Source of the DNA: Gerris lacustris
Taxonomy: Eukaryota > Arthropoda > Insecta > Hemiptera > Gerridae
DNA length: 64,000 nucleotides
Assembly (NCBI GenBank): GCA_951217055.1
Contig: OX578280.1
Coordinates: forward strand, 41,243,628-41,307,627
Direction: 5' to 3'
Shown here: positions 35,166 to 49,034 of the stretch, piece after piece
Numbering within the stretch: position 1 is the first letter of the stretch
Layout: every line of letters begins with the position of its first letter
Translations under genes and position numbers: made by a program
Notes under the pieces: generated by a model
Told to the model about the DNA's origin: nothing
Database searches by the model: none
The model's input: the letters and a program-made list of their open reading frames with translations, nothing else

Positions 35166-35658
35166 TCCCAAACAAGCTGTAAATACCAACCATTTTGCTT
35201 CCACTACTGCATGTATCTCCATTAATAAAGCATTTATCGAATTATAATTTAAGAAATGAGGGAGACAGATAGAACAAAAATATACCTGGGACAGGGAATC
35301 CCTCCCTTTATTTACAATCTGAAGCTATAACCTCTCTGAAGCTAGATCACAAATCTAGACATTAGTGGTTTAATTCCAGGTAGCGGCATTAATTTTCTCA
35401 ATACCATCTTTAATAATAATTTGATCATTTTAATTTCCTAGCACTCATTTTGACTAGCCAAATTTATTTTTACAAATGCATCAAGTCTTGGACTCTGCAA
35501 TATTCCTTGCCTATCATACTGCTCTAACCACCTCTAGCCATTGCTTCCGTTCATACATAATCCAAAAGGATATTTTCTTCAGCTTTAATTTACATTGAAT
35601 ACTCAATAATTGTCAAATAATTGATATAAGTCGCATGTTTTTTGAGTAAAACAGCAAA

Positions 35659-35662
<4 letters not shown>

Positions 35663-35706
<44 letters not shown>
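35663..35706. repeat. Poly(A) tract
   Basis: About 43 consecutive adenines; no recognisable retroposed sequence precedes it. Confidence 0.95.
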
Positions 35707-35710
<4 letters not shown>

Positions 35711-35947
35711 TGCCTCAGAGGTAGGTATTTATTGGTTATGGGAAAACCACGATTTAAGGGCCTATGATGTAGGCAATTTTATCATCTTTAATAGGTAAAG
35801 AATTAATTTTTTGGTAAAACAACAAATATTATGCACAAAATCAGAGAAATTTTCCAAGACGGGGGCAAAAGCCCCACTCAGATCTTTTGATGCATTACTT
35901 TTCAAGCATCGATAAACAACTACACAAAAAATCAAAACTATCTGATA

Positions 35948-36304
35948 AAAGGTCTATTTATATTAGTCCGTGCCGTGCACGGTACGGGCCCCGGACAAGA
36001 ATTATTAAATATATTTAACATGGAAGCGTTTATAGAAATTAAGGGACATGCCGTGTCCGGGGACTTGCCCTCTATGGGCCACGAACGGTAGTTTGCTGGA
36101 CACGACTTGTTCAAACTCCGCCCCGTTGAAAGCTAAACATGAGCATGAGTGAGACACGTCAACTTTCCGGGGTGGTTGTTTCTCAGTTGTTGAGTGTCAG
36201 AGTTGTTTCTAGCTCATTTCCTCCTTTCCACATATGAATCCCCGTAAGTGGCCAGGTATAGCATAAACTCTCTGCCTGGCCTGTTCTAACATAAATAGAC
36301 CTTT
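35948..36304. mobile_element. Inverted-repeat element with GC-richer interior
   Basis: The ends AAAGGTCTATTTATATTAG and CTAACATAAATAGACCTTT are near-perfect inverted copies about 357 bp apart. The interior is clearly more GC-rich than its surroundings (for example GTGCCGTGCACGGTACGGGC). No target duplication was found. Confidence 0.65.
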
Positions 36305-37067
36305 AGTACTACCTAAATAAGCCTGATTTAGAATATTTTGGCTGAACTGTAAACACATTCACTCATTATTCCTTATTTTTCACGTGGCTCGATTATTATT
36401 CCTGGCTCTCAAAAATGGATAAATCGATTTTAAAACTGGTCACTATCAACACTAAAATGGAAAAATTATAGTTAATATTAAAATTTTGGACTTTCTTTGT
36501 TATTAAAACTTCCAAAACATGACAAAAGTTAAAAAAGTAGATATATGTTTTAATTAGACATCAATAGCCTATAGTGGATGATGAATTTCCCTTAAAGATA
36601 TTGCCAGTAGTAGATGCAAAAATGGTTACCCTAAAAAAAATGAACAATACTTATTAGACAATGATAGAGATAGAATAGGTTATTGACAAGATTCATCTAA
36701 CACTTTGCAACAACTTTTTACCGTAAGGGCCTCAATGGAGCTTGAAAAAGTTGTCATACATTGGTAGAAATCCAGTAGTTGGCAAACTTGCTGATTACTT
36801 TCCTTGTAGCTTTCCAGTGAGATGGAAGGGTACAATCACTCTTTAGTATATAGCTGACCAACGTTTATCCCTACTAAGAAAGGCCTCTTGCCACTTGACC
36901 TCTGTCACGTAACTAAAAGGTAGAGATAGAGGACAGAGGCGGAAAGTCTAAATTAGCCCTACAAAAAATATTTTCATGCACATTGATTTTTATAATAACC
37001 GTCGTCTAGTCTGTAATTATTAGAAGAAAATTGACATTTCAGAGGCAGAGAGCGCCTTGCCGTTATC

Positions 37068-37439
37068 TCATGGTATCGGTAGTTTTGGGCGTGGAGGTTG
37101 GGTGTGTGATTGGGCATGTTTGATAAGGTGGTCCTTACGGTAGAAAGCCTTGCCGCAGTGTATACAAGCATGAGGCTTGAGGCCTGAGTGAGTCACGATG
37201 TGTCGAGCCAGATGTTCATTGCGTTTGAACGCTTTACCGCATTGAGCACAGCCGTAGGGGCGGTGTTCCACATCGTTGGGATCGTTGCGATGTTCCTTGC
37301 GTCGAGACGATCCTGACGATGTTTTCACCGTCGGGACTAAACCCACGGTTCCTCCAACACCGCTTGCACTGCCTATGATGCTCCCAGCACCCATGCTCCC
37401 TCCTGTCACATCCATCCGGAATTTGGTACCGTCTGCATC
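37068..37439 (-). CDS. Zinc-finger gene A distal cassette (two fingers)
   Basis: Acceptor TTTTACAG, then DADGTKFRMDV, a Gly/Ser-rich linker, SSRRKEHRND and two fingers (CAQC ... RNEHLARH, CIHC ... RKDHLIKH), ending RPKLPIP and TGA. A remnant of a further finger (RRKEHRN...EHRP) lacks the cysteines present in gene B. Confidence 0.88.
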   Translation of the reverse strand, partial: DADGTKFRMDVTGGSMGAGSIIGSASGVGGTVGLVPTVKTSSGSSRRKEHRNDPNDVEHRPYGCAQCGKAFKRNEHLARHIVTHSGLKPHACIHCGKAFYRKDHLIKHAQSHTQPPRPKLPIP

Positions 37440-40400
37440 CTGTAAAAGCAAATTATATAAAATAAATAAGATAAGTAAAATTCAAATTATTAACATTTTA
37501 TACATATTATATTCAAATTAGTTTAGTCTACTTGAATAAAATTAATAGAAATGAATTACTGTTTTAGCAACAATCTACAAATATTTTACTAGATCTGAAA
37601 ATGGTCATAGAGATAAAAAGGAATAAAAAATGTCACAATTCAAAATAAAAACAGTCAAAAGTTTAGGGTGCTACTTAAGAATACAATAACAAACTTCTCT
37701 CCCCAATCCTATGATAGACAATAGGTGGGTCTGTTGAGCAAACCCAAGTTATCTCCACGTCAACATAAAACAATGATGAGAGATTGACCACTTTACATAT
37801 CTACTCAATGTAATCATGGGTGTGAAACACGTCTCCCCTCTCTCAGATAAGTGGTGTTGAACCTAGGGGTATGATCTTTAGGGAGAAGGAAAAATACTTC
37901 TTGTGCCTCAATCATCAATAACCGGTTTGTAATGTAACACCAACATCCAGAAGAGCCTAAAGTGTATCTCTGTTTATTTTATTTATATTACTTATCTTGC
38001 CATATTATTAAAAAAGTTGTGTAAACAAACTAGTTCAGAGAGAAAGATATAAAACTAAACTGTTTGCTTAAGAAGGTTAAGGCCCCCTTTAAAAAGGTTT
38101 TACAAAGTGTTGTATAGGGCTGTTGAAAAAACTTTTTGAAGCAAATCGGGTGAGACCGGAATGTTTTGCTCAAACACAGTGTCCGTGAACGTCCATAGTC
38201 ATATTTCTCGACAGTGTTTGAACATTTTGCCGAGGTAATACTGTTTGAATTCCATCTAGAATGGAGAAATTATTATTTCTTTTCTTTCATATATGCAGTA
38301 TAATATATTATTATTAAGGCAAAATTATTGTAATAGCGCAACTATTTGATTGATCTGAAATTAGGCAAACTAACATGTTCAGACATTAAGTTTTTAGGGC
38401 CCGTAGGCAAAACCAAGGACCCTTATATTTTCCTGCGTGTGTCTGTCCGTCTGTCCTCTCGCGTTCTCTCACGGCTACACCTTTTGTTCAATCACTTTGA
38501 AATTTGGCATGTATGTGTCTTGTACCTGCCCAGATATATTAAAAATATAGCGACTTAAAAAAAATATTTTTCAAAAAAATTAGGGCAAAAAAACTTAAGG
38601 GCTAAATTTTTTTTTTTTTTTTTTCGACATTCAGATTGACCAAACTAAATTAGGAAAATAATAAAGCCACTAGCCTAGTGTGAGGGGTGGGGCCAGTGAC
38701 ATTTTTACTTGCCTAGTTGGGCCGACCTTCTCGAATTCAAAACCCAGTGCTCTCATTGGCTCCCCTTCCCATTTTTTCAATTCTCCTGCGCTGTCAAAAG
38801 TTAATACTAATTGTAAAAAGAGTATAGTTCAATTAAACAGTACGTTGTCGTAAACCATGATCACCATAAATACAGACCGGTTTCGATTACACAGTCATTT
38901 TCAGTATACTGACAATTTAATAGCCTAGACTTGATTTATAAAAATTATCAGTAAACCGACGAAATCTGTATTTTATTTATAGTTTATGCCAATATACCAA
39001 TTAATTGTGATAACCAATTAGTGTTAGTACCTTTGTATTAGTTGTATGTGTTACCTTAACTTGTTAACCATTAATATGAACCTTGACAATATTGAAATAA
39101 ATATATTATTTCATTTTCAAGTTTTAGGTAGTATTCATACTACGGAAAGTTTAAATTTTAATTTAAATCAAATTATAATTATTATTAGCAAAGGGAGACA
39201 GACAGAGAAAAATAGACTCCAGCGCCGGGACTTGAACCACGGGTCTCTATATGGTGGTTCAAGTCCTGTTGCTGGAGTCTATTTTTCTCTGTCTGTCTCC
39301 CTTTGTTAATAATAATTATAATTTGATTTAAATTAAATATATTATTAATCTATAAACGTTTTGTGTTCTTTTCCAGTCGTTATAAATGTCAAATTAAATA
39401 TGGAGAGTTTTAAAATTAAATAATAATAAATAAGAAAATAATCAAGAAATAAATTTAAATATAAAAATAAACTAGAGAATAAAACACAATGCACATGCTT
39501 GACGAATGAGAAAAGTGCAAATGAATGAATGGAAAGGATGTGTAATCAGAGGAGAGCATAAAACAATTCAACACCAAATTTTTAAAGTCACCTAAAGCCT
39601 TGTTTGTTATTAAGGTTTTAAATTTTTATTTTAATAGTGAACTCACAGAGCAAAATTAATAAGTGTGTTGAGAAAAAAGTTTTAATTACAGATTTAATTG
39701 TGTTTCAACCACTTTAGTTGCTGATTTAATTACATTTGAACCCACTTTAGTTGCTGATTTAATTACCTTTCAACCACTTTAATCACTAAACATGAATAGT
39801 AAATCAATTATGACTCAGTCAGACCTAATATCAAACCATATTTCCATCTCTATTCAACAGTTTTTAGCTAAAAATGGCTGGTTCCGCTGCCCACTAGGGT
39901 GGGCCTTAATAATGAACATTTTTTAATTTTAGCTCCCAACCCCTAACTTTGTGCGAATACATGAAAAAATGATTTTTGAAAAGTTTCAGGTCAATCAGAA
40001 ATTTCTAAATGGTGCCGCTTTTTATTTGAAAATTGGTATATAAAAAAATCAATAAAATAGCGATTTTTTTCTAAAAAAATTCAAAATTTCATGTTTATAA
40101 TGCAATATTATCCGTGTTTTTTATTATTAACATAAATGATATACTTTTATTAACTAATATAACTCAAAAGTAAGTCAATAAGTAAAGAGATAAAATATTT
40201 AGAGATATACATACATAGCAAAATAGTGAAAATTGGAAAAAATATTTGTTTTTCGTATGAATTTAGTAATTATTTTAATCATATGAACAATATTTAATGT
40301 TTTAACATACATTAAAAGGTACTACAGGTTATGTGCTTCATAATAATACGTATTAACAATGCATACCTATCATAGTTTTTTTTTAAACTAGTAACATACA

Positions 40401-43400
40401 TACTAGTGGAGTCAATGAAGCTATAACATAAGCCACATTTTGAACGAAAATGACCGTCTTTTGAGTTTGAATATCTTTTATGCATTATTTTTTATTTTGG
40501 ATTGCAAACGAGGAATAAGGGTTTTTGGGGTCGCTGATTACGAATTTGAAGTCAAAAATTAAAAAAAAATGGCGGCCCTAGGATGGCGGGAAAAATCTTC
40601 CGTTTTAAACGAAATTCGTGATAATTATACATAAATTATGAACTAAACATCTAACCAAAGTTTTTTTGGGGGTGATTGTGAATTTAAGGTAACTGTACAA
40701 AATATTAGAAAAAATGTTTCATTTTATTAAAATATTCATAAAGCAATAACTTGCATTGTATAACATACATAATAAAATAGTGAAAATAATTTTTTTTTTA
40801 ATTATTCCGTTTAAATTTGGATGTTATACATTCAAATATTTTAATTGTTTCTAGTTTACGATGTTAGTTATAGTTTGTTTCAGTATATTCTTTATTGAAC
40901 CCTTCTTTTAGGTACTCTCATCTACCTGACCCCTAATCTGCATTCCTGAGCCTGAGCCCTCGGCCCTGAGGCTCAGGAATGCACACTAATCCTAGTAATC
41001 CTTTACAATAAAAATACAATGTAGTGGAAAAAATCTAATTTATTTTATTAAAATAATAATAAAGCAATAACATAGTGCAAAAATAGCAAAAGCAGTGAAA
41101 AAAAAAAAAAAAAGAAAAGTAAAACTATGTACAAAAATATTACATTATTATATATTACAAACGAAAAATCATTTTGCAACTTATTTTTACTTTCATATAT
41201 CCTTTTCTCAACTTCCTTGTTTCATGTATCCGGAAGTTTGAATTATAATTTGATTATAATATGTATTTGTTTTGTTTTTTTCACTGCTTTTGCTATTTTT
41301 GTATTATGTTATTAAAGGATTACTAAGATAAGTGTGCATTCCTGAGCCTCAGGGCCGAGGGCTCAGGTTCAGATAAAGAATATACTGAAACAAACTATAA
41401 CTAACATCGTAAACTAGAAACAATTAAAATATTTGAATGTATAACATCCAAATTTAAACGGAATAATTAAAAAAAAAAATTATTTTCACTATTTTATTAT
41501 GTATGTTATACAATGCACGTTATTGCTTTATGAATATTTTAATAAAATTAAACATTTTTTCTACTATTTTGTACAGTTACCTTAAATTTACAATCAGCGA
41601 CCCCCAAAAAAACTTTGGTTAGATGTTTAGTCATAATTTATGTATAATTATCACGAATTTCGCTTAAAACGGAAGATTTTTCCCGCCATCCTAGGGCCGC
41701 CATTTTTTTTAATTTTTAATTTTTGACTTCAAATTCGTAATCAGCGACCCCAAAAACCCTTATTCCTCGTTTGCAATCCAAAATAAAAAATAATGCATAA
41801 AAGATATTCAAACTCAAAAGACGGTCATTTTCGTTCAAAATGTGGCTTATGTTACAGCTTCATTGACTCCACTAGTATGTATGTTACTAGTTTAAAAAAA
41901 AACTATGATAGGTATGCATTGTTAATACGTATTATTATGAAGCACATAACCTGTAGTACCTTCTAATGTATGTTAAAACATTAAATATTGTTCATATGAT
42001 TAAAATAATTACTAAATTCATACGAAAAACAAATATTTTTTCCAATTTTCACTATTTTGCTATGTATGTATATCTCTAAATATTTTATCTCTTTACTTAT
42101 TGACTTACTTTTGAGTTATATTAGTTAATAAAAGTATATCATTTATGTTAATAATAAAAAACACGGATAATATTGCATTATAAACATGAAATTTTGAATT
42201 TTTTTAGAAAAAAATCGCTATTTTATTGATTTTTTTATATACCAATTTTCAAATAAAAAGCGGCACCATTTAGAAATTTCTGATTGACCTGAAACTTTTC
42301 AAAAATCATTTTTTCATGTATTCGCACAAAGTTAGGGGTTGGGAGCACAAAATTTCAATACTTTTTTTTTCACCCCTATGATGAAGGCCCACCCTACTGC
42401 CCACACACCTTATTCGCCTGTCCTGGCTCCATACGACTTTTTCTTATTTCCACACATAAAAAGGGGCATGAAAGGACTCCAATTTGACAACATTGAAGAG
42501 GTCAAGTAAAAAAAGGAGGTAGGAGCTCTCAGCCATTTCTAAAGATGACTGCAAAAATGTTTCGAACACTGGAAGCACCAGTGGGACAAGCAAAAGGTGG
42601 GACAAAAGTTCTTAAGTTTAAAGATACAAGTTCACACTGTGTCACCATCAAAATTATTTTAAGGCCTTTTAATTAAATTTGACTTACTTGCTTCAACCTC
42701 TTATATGGGCCCCCCCCGGCTGAAACAAAGGATCTCCACCAGACCCTTTGTTGAGCCATGGTCCTTAGTTCTTGCCATCTTCTTTTATTTCATTAAATTA
42801 AATCTTAAATCCACCAACAAATTATTTTTATTTGATCATTTTATAATGTAGGTGGGGAGCCACTTGAAGCGCCCCCCACTCCTACACCAAGGCCATCCCT
42901 CACTCCTTAAAGCCACGCAAACTTCCCTTCACCTCTTTTCTTGCAACAAAATTAGCTTATGCTGAAGCTTAAAGATTAACAGTAGGTCTACTTCTAAAGA
43001 AAAACAGCAACCAACATTAAAGTAAAAATTAAAATTAAAGTTTACTCAGTCGGGGAAAAGGGGTATGGGGAGTGGAGAGCCAAGTAGAGCTTGAAATTTT
43101 GATCTCTTGAAGGTCAGATATAAAAATCTCATGCTCTCATTAGATATTCTTTCCAATTTTCCCTTGTTGTCAGCAAGGATTATTACAGCTACAATTCAAA
43201 AGTTAATTCCTTCCTTTTCCTTTGGGGGGGGGGGGGCATAGGACCTCATGATTAAGGATATCCACCTGACTCAATTCTCTCCTGGTATTCAGTTAATTGA
43301 CTGATATTGACGGATAAAATAAGTTAATATGACAAAATTTTAGTTAACTGTTGTTCATTAGAAAAACATAAACTCCCTTGAAAAAAACTCTTATCACTGG

Positions 43401-46400
43401 TAACAAATGTTTACACTGACAGCGTGGGAAAATTGAAGGAAAAGCCAATGAGAGCTTGAGATTTTGGCATCTGACCTTCAAGACATCCAAATTTCGAGCT
43501 CTAGTTGGCTCTCCAATACACCCCCCCCCCCCTCCCCTAGGTCAGAGTAAACTCTAATTTTAGTTTTGGAACCATAGGATTCGATGAATCCCTGGCCTGG
43601 CCTTTTGGAAAATCCATTAGAAAGACTGAGGACCGATTCCCAACAGTGGTTAGAGGTGGTTCAATTCCTAATGGTGATGTCACTTTTATATTTCTCCTTT
43701 CTTTCTTAAAAATTTATTTCCACAAAACACAAGGCTTGCGATCTCACCTTTCATTTATATAATAAATATTGTTTACATTTGTTTGTGTGCAATAAAAGAT
43801 AATTATATTAAGAATTTAGTAGAACCTCACAATAACAAACTAATGGGGCCTAAGAGTTGTACATTATAATGACATTCTGGGACATAACAAAACATTATTT
43901 CATACGTGAATGAAAGTACAATAGTTATCTATAAAAAGTGTTTATTATACATCAAATAAAAGATAGCCTTAAACACAGGTTTAATAAATGATAGTTGACA
44001 AATACTGAATAAAACAGAACCGAATGCAGGGTCTTGAGTCGGATGGCCATTTGTAGAATTTCATAGAATGATCTTCGAAATTTAGATAAAAATTACCTTT
44101 CTTATTATGTGTATTATAATTTTATTTTTTTCTGTCCTTATAAGTAAATACTGCAATTGTGAAGTTCTACTGTATCTTATAAAGTTAAAATAAATGACCC
44201 ATAGATGTCTGACTGACACCCCCAAGATATTCAAATAAAAATAACTAAAAAACATTATTAAATACAACTATAAAACCACCAATAATAAAGCTACAACACT
44301 ATTCAAACCTAATGAGCTCTGTAAGAAAATAAAAAAATATAAACTATGTACCGATAAAAACAGAATATAAACAACAAATTTAAAATGTTTTTAGTTAAAT
44401 AAATAAAATCTATTAAAAATATTAAAGAACATAAAAAAGGAGAGAAATTTATTATTTTTATTAAGTACTAAGCATTTATTTTTAATTATTTAATTATTCA
44501 AAATAAAACTAAAATTAAAATAATCAATAAGAATTTCATAAAATTCTATTGCTATTAACAGGTTATCAAAATTAAATTCTATTAATAAGTTATCAGTGCC
44601 CATTATTTTATTTTTAAAAAATCATAATATTAACGGAAAATAAATAAGATTAAACAGATACATTTATTAACAATTAGAGAAAGAGTTTTCAAAAAAAAAA
44701 TCTTATCAGCATGTTTTTTCAATGCCAGTACATTGAATATAAATGTTATGTGATGCCTACCTGTTCTTGACATGGCTTTGGGAGTACTATAAAATTTCCA
44801 CTGTCCTTTAATCAGCCGAGTAGAATTGATGGTACTCTTTTAGTTTAGCAGCTCCTTAAATGAGTCCCTTTATCTTAATATACAATTAGACTAAGGGATG
44901 TAATTATTTTTATATAAAGGAGAGTTAATATTCTATTGTCTAATTCTTATAGCCATCCAGGTCATATCAAATATGCAATGAAAAGTTTCTTTTTGAGGGG
45001 GGGGGGGGGGGTGCCAAACTAAAAGAATGCCGAAATGGAGCATATTTTCATAAGTGACCTTTGAAAACGAAATAATATAATACTTGCCCAAACTTGATTC
45101 ATCTAAATTTAGTTACCTTAAAGTAATCAAAAAGCAGATATTGATCACTGGTTCACATCATTATATCGTCAGACCTGAGTAGTCCTCATTACAGCCACCG
45201 ATTAGTATATCACCAAAGGTAAAAACATTTGCTGATAAAACTAAATGTCACTCAAGATGATCGATTGAGCATCATTATACAGAAAGTACTTGCATACTTA
45301 TCCAATCTGTTTCACTGAACAACTAATTTACCAAATTACAAGGCATCAACACATGGCTCATTAAAAGGGAACTAAAATTGGTTTTTTTTATAACCCTTTA
45401 ACACACCTCAATAATAAAAAAGTTTGGAATTTACGACATATGATTATTAAAAATAATATTCTTATCTAGTAAGTAGATTATTCTGTGGCAGGCCTAGGCC
45501 CTCCACAGGTTGTTGCATAGAGAGAATTTTTCAGTTAGTAAGAAGATTAAAATTAATTTGAATGGTGTGTGCCAACACGTTGGTCAGGTGATTTACACAA
45601 TGTCTGTCACCAAGGGATTCATATAATGAATACGATCAACCGTAATTAGAACACTGCATAGTTGCTAGACAAGGGAAAGTAAGAGGGATGCTGTGGAAAG
45701 AATGATTGATGATGGATATAACCAAGGTAATGACTAAGATCTAATTAATGTCGACTCTCATTATTATAACATACAAAGCTTTCATCTTAAAATAAAACCA
45801 ATATGAGATGTTTCAGAGCTCATTAGGTTGGAACAATTTTTAAATTTAAATTAGTTAAATTTTTATCTAATTATACATCTTTGTTTACCAATAATTTCTA
45901 AAAAAAAAAAAATAAATAAAAAAAATAACCAGAAGAAGACTTTGAGTGACTTAAAAATGATGATGTTTTCTTAAAAAATGACGATTAAACAAAAAAAATG
46001 TAATTTTGAAAAATAAAGATGAGAATGAGATGTGGAGGGGATGGTGAGCGTTGTGGGGGAGATACATGTCTCTAGTGGAGACATACCTGAAGGTCGATCA
46101 TGACCTAGGAAGTGTGGCTAGGTTGTGGTGGTGGGGGGAAGGTAGTACAGGCCGACAAGTGCTTGCGTAAATGTTTACGGAGATGGTCCCGGCGGTAGAA
46201 CGCTTTGCCGCAGTCTGTACACACCTGTGCCTTCTCTCCGGAGTGCGTCATGTAGTGCTGGGTCAGGTGTTCGCTGCGTTTGAAAGCTTTGGGACAGGCG
46301 TGGCAAGCGTAGGGTCTCTCCTCTGTGTGACACAGTTGGTGTCTGTCAAGGTGGTCTTTCCTCTTCAGTCCGGCTCCGCACACTCCACACAACCATCTCC

Positions 46401-48462
46401 TCTCTATCTTGTGTCCAGCAAGGTGAGGCTCCAGCAGGGATTTATCCGGGTACGCCACATGACACTCTGGACAGCAGAACAACCTTGTGCCATCAGCACT
46501 AGTCATAATTTTGACGTCTCCGAGCTGCCTCCTCTTCTTCTTCTCACCAGGTGTTGACAGCTGCAAAGTAAAACAACGTTCCTTTTCGTATTGTCCATTC
46601 TGTCAAACCCCGTCTAAGAAGCCTATTAGAAAAACGTGTATTTTCACTTCCCACTCAAAACGTTCGTAGATGTAAATGATGTGAACAATGAAAAACTTGA
46701 AAAATGAACAATGAAAAAAATGGTTTCAAAGAGATTCATCCTACAATAATTTTTTGATAACAAGGTACAATAAAAAATTGACTTCTACAGGGTTTAAAAT
46801 TAACTTTCATTTGAAAATTTTGAGAGTAATAATAATTTAAATATATTAGTTTGAAATTTAGAATATAAAAAAATGTTGTACACAAATTTGAAGTTGAGAT
46901 AAATGTTAATCTATCAACATATTATTAGATCAGTTGCACCTTACCAGGGACTGATCTGAGGTCAGACATTGAATTTTTCGGGATTGCTTCTACTTAACCC
47001 TTTTGTCTAATCCCCCTCCCCCCAATATTATCCCACTAAAGTTTCCCTTAGGTATTGATGACTCTGTTAGAAAGTTTCCCAATTCTTACACCTGTTAGCC
47101 TACACATAAGGTCTTGATTAAAGTCCCTAAAAAGCTTGTTGCTTTATAAAATAGGTGCTTATTGAATACATATACAATGGATATTGCTTATGAACAACCT
47201 TTAAGACGGAAAGAGAATTTTATCGCTATATCCGATCATTGTTACAACCGATGACAAAACAATTTCCAGTGTACCGTGAATCAAGGGGCAAATTATTCTG
47301 TCTTTGTAAGTGGTAGATTATTAAATGATATCTACATAAAGGCTTTCCAGTGTATATCAAAAAAATAAATAAATTACGCAAATAGTATAATAATAAGCAT
47401 ATTATGATGATTTAGCATAAATACTGAAAGATAATCTTACAAAAATTAAATAAAGGGTACTGATAACTTATCAAAGTAGATGTAGGGGAAAAAGTTGTTA
47501 AATGTAGAAAAATTAAATAAATTTAATACTCTTATAAATAAAAACGGTACATAAGTTACCTGTTTCTTCAATTAATAAATAATACAATAATAATATATAA
47601 GTAAAATAAATTCAATAATAATTGCATGCAACACCAAGATTTTGTTTAAAAAATTAAATCATTCTAAATTTGGTGAAGTTAAAGTAAATAAAAACAATGT
47701 CTTTTCAAAATAATGCAATAATTAAAAATAAAATAAATAAAAAATTTAATAATAATAAGGTTGTTTGCTTAAACTAACAGTTCATATGAAATTATGTTCA
47801 AACCTATAATTTAGAAGAGTACTAATTTAAATTTACAATAAATATTAAATATCATCATTGCCAACCTATGTAAAAGGGGAAATATAAAATCAATAACAGC
47901 TGGGACTAAAATAAAAAGCAACACTGACAGTAAACAAATAATTTCCCCTGAATTTTAACTTGGCTCATCATTACAAGCAATTACTGTTTACCATAAGTAA
48001 GGTTATTATGCATAATGTGTTATTTTATTTATTTACTTAAGTAAATATTTTACTTCCATGATCAAAAAACCCTGATTTTAAAATAATTATAAATTTGTTT
48101 TTATTAAAATAATTGGCTAATCTGCAGTTATCCATACAGTCAAGAATCGCTTGGCGACACAATTTCACGTGATTTATACACTTAAGAGATTATATCCCTT
48201 TGTCAAAAGAGTTCAATTTTAAGATTTATACATTTGAAAGATTATATCTACAGTGGAACCTCGATAATTCGGACTAATTGGGGCCAGACACTGTCAGAAT
48301 TACCGATTTGTCCGAATTTTCGAATATGCTGTAAAACAACTTTTTCGCAGACGAGAATCTTCAGAATCTAGCTTTGACGCGTATTGCAGTATGCTATCTC
48401 ATTTTCGTTTTAGATGAACCCACACCATACTTTTTGCAAGAGATGTCCAACTTTCACCTTTC

Positions 48463-48525
<63 letters not shown>

Positions 48526-48971
48526 TATTTCTAGTTATTACATTTTTCAGTAGGTAGGCAGCCCAGATTTTTGAGGCTCCGGATTTTAGAGGTCCGAATT
48601 ATCGAGGTTCTACTGTATATAATTAATATATTTTAGAGATGATATCCCTTTGTCTAAACAGTACATTCAAGTGAGCCTTGAACATCAAGTGAGCCTAGGG
48701 TTTTGGAGATGATAAAGCATACCCGTTATGAAATAATGATTTTCTTTCTTAGATCACAAAGGTCCCGGGTTCGATCCCCGGGGGGGTCACAATGTTTTTC
48801 ATCAGTAATAACGACTAGATAAATTACATTTCTTCATCGCTCCACCATAAGGTATAGCCATGAATTTATCGAAATTTTAGGACCAGCCGTTGTATAGTGG
48901 TTGGGGGGGGGGATTTCTAGGGGTATTTTGATTTTTTTACCCAACAGGGAATGCAAAATTTAAAAAAGGAT

Positions 48972-49034
<63 letters not shown>

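Larger units (their letters stand above)
33552..37062. other. AT-rich intergenic or long 3' untranslated stretch of zinc-finger gene A
   Basis: No protein-coding exon is supported. It contains a TA microsatellite, a long A-run, and the inverted-repeat element at 35948-36304. The 3' UTR of minus-strand gene A starts at 37067 and runs into this stretch for an unknown distance. Confidence 0.5.
42626..46104. other. Intron of gene A (between cassettes), repeats only
   Basis: No exon is supported. It holds G- and C-runs (43226, 43520, 44997), a copy of the GCCAATGAGAGC repeat at 43418-43480, a related stretch at 43050-43160, and a pogo-like element at 43817-44172. Confidence 0.6.

Noticed and set aside
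46171..46557. Plus-strand 128-codon ORF
   Set aside because: Antisense shadow of the four-finger cassette of gene A.
48740..48792. Possible tRNA gene
   Set aside because: Only the T-arm is convincing; no acceptor stem, D-arm or anticodon arm could be paired around it.
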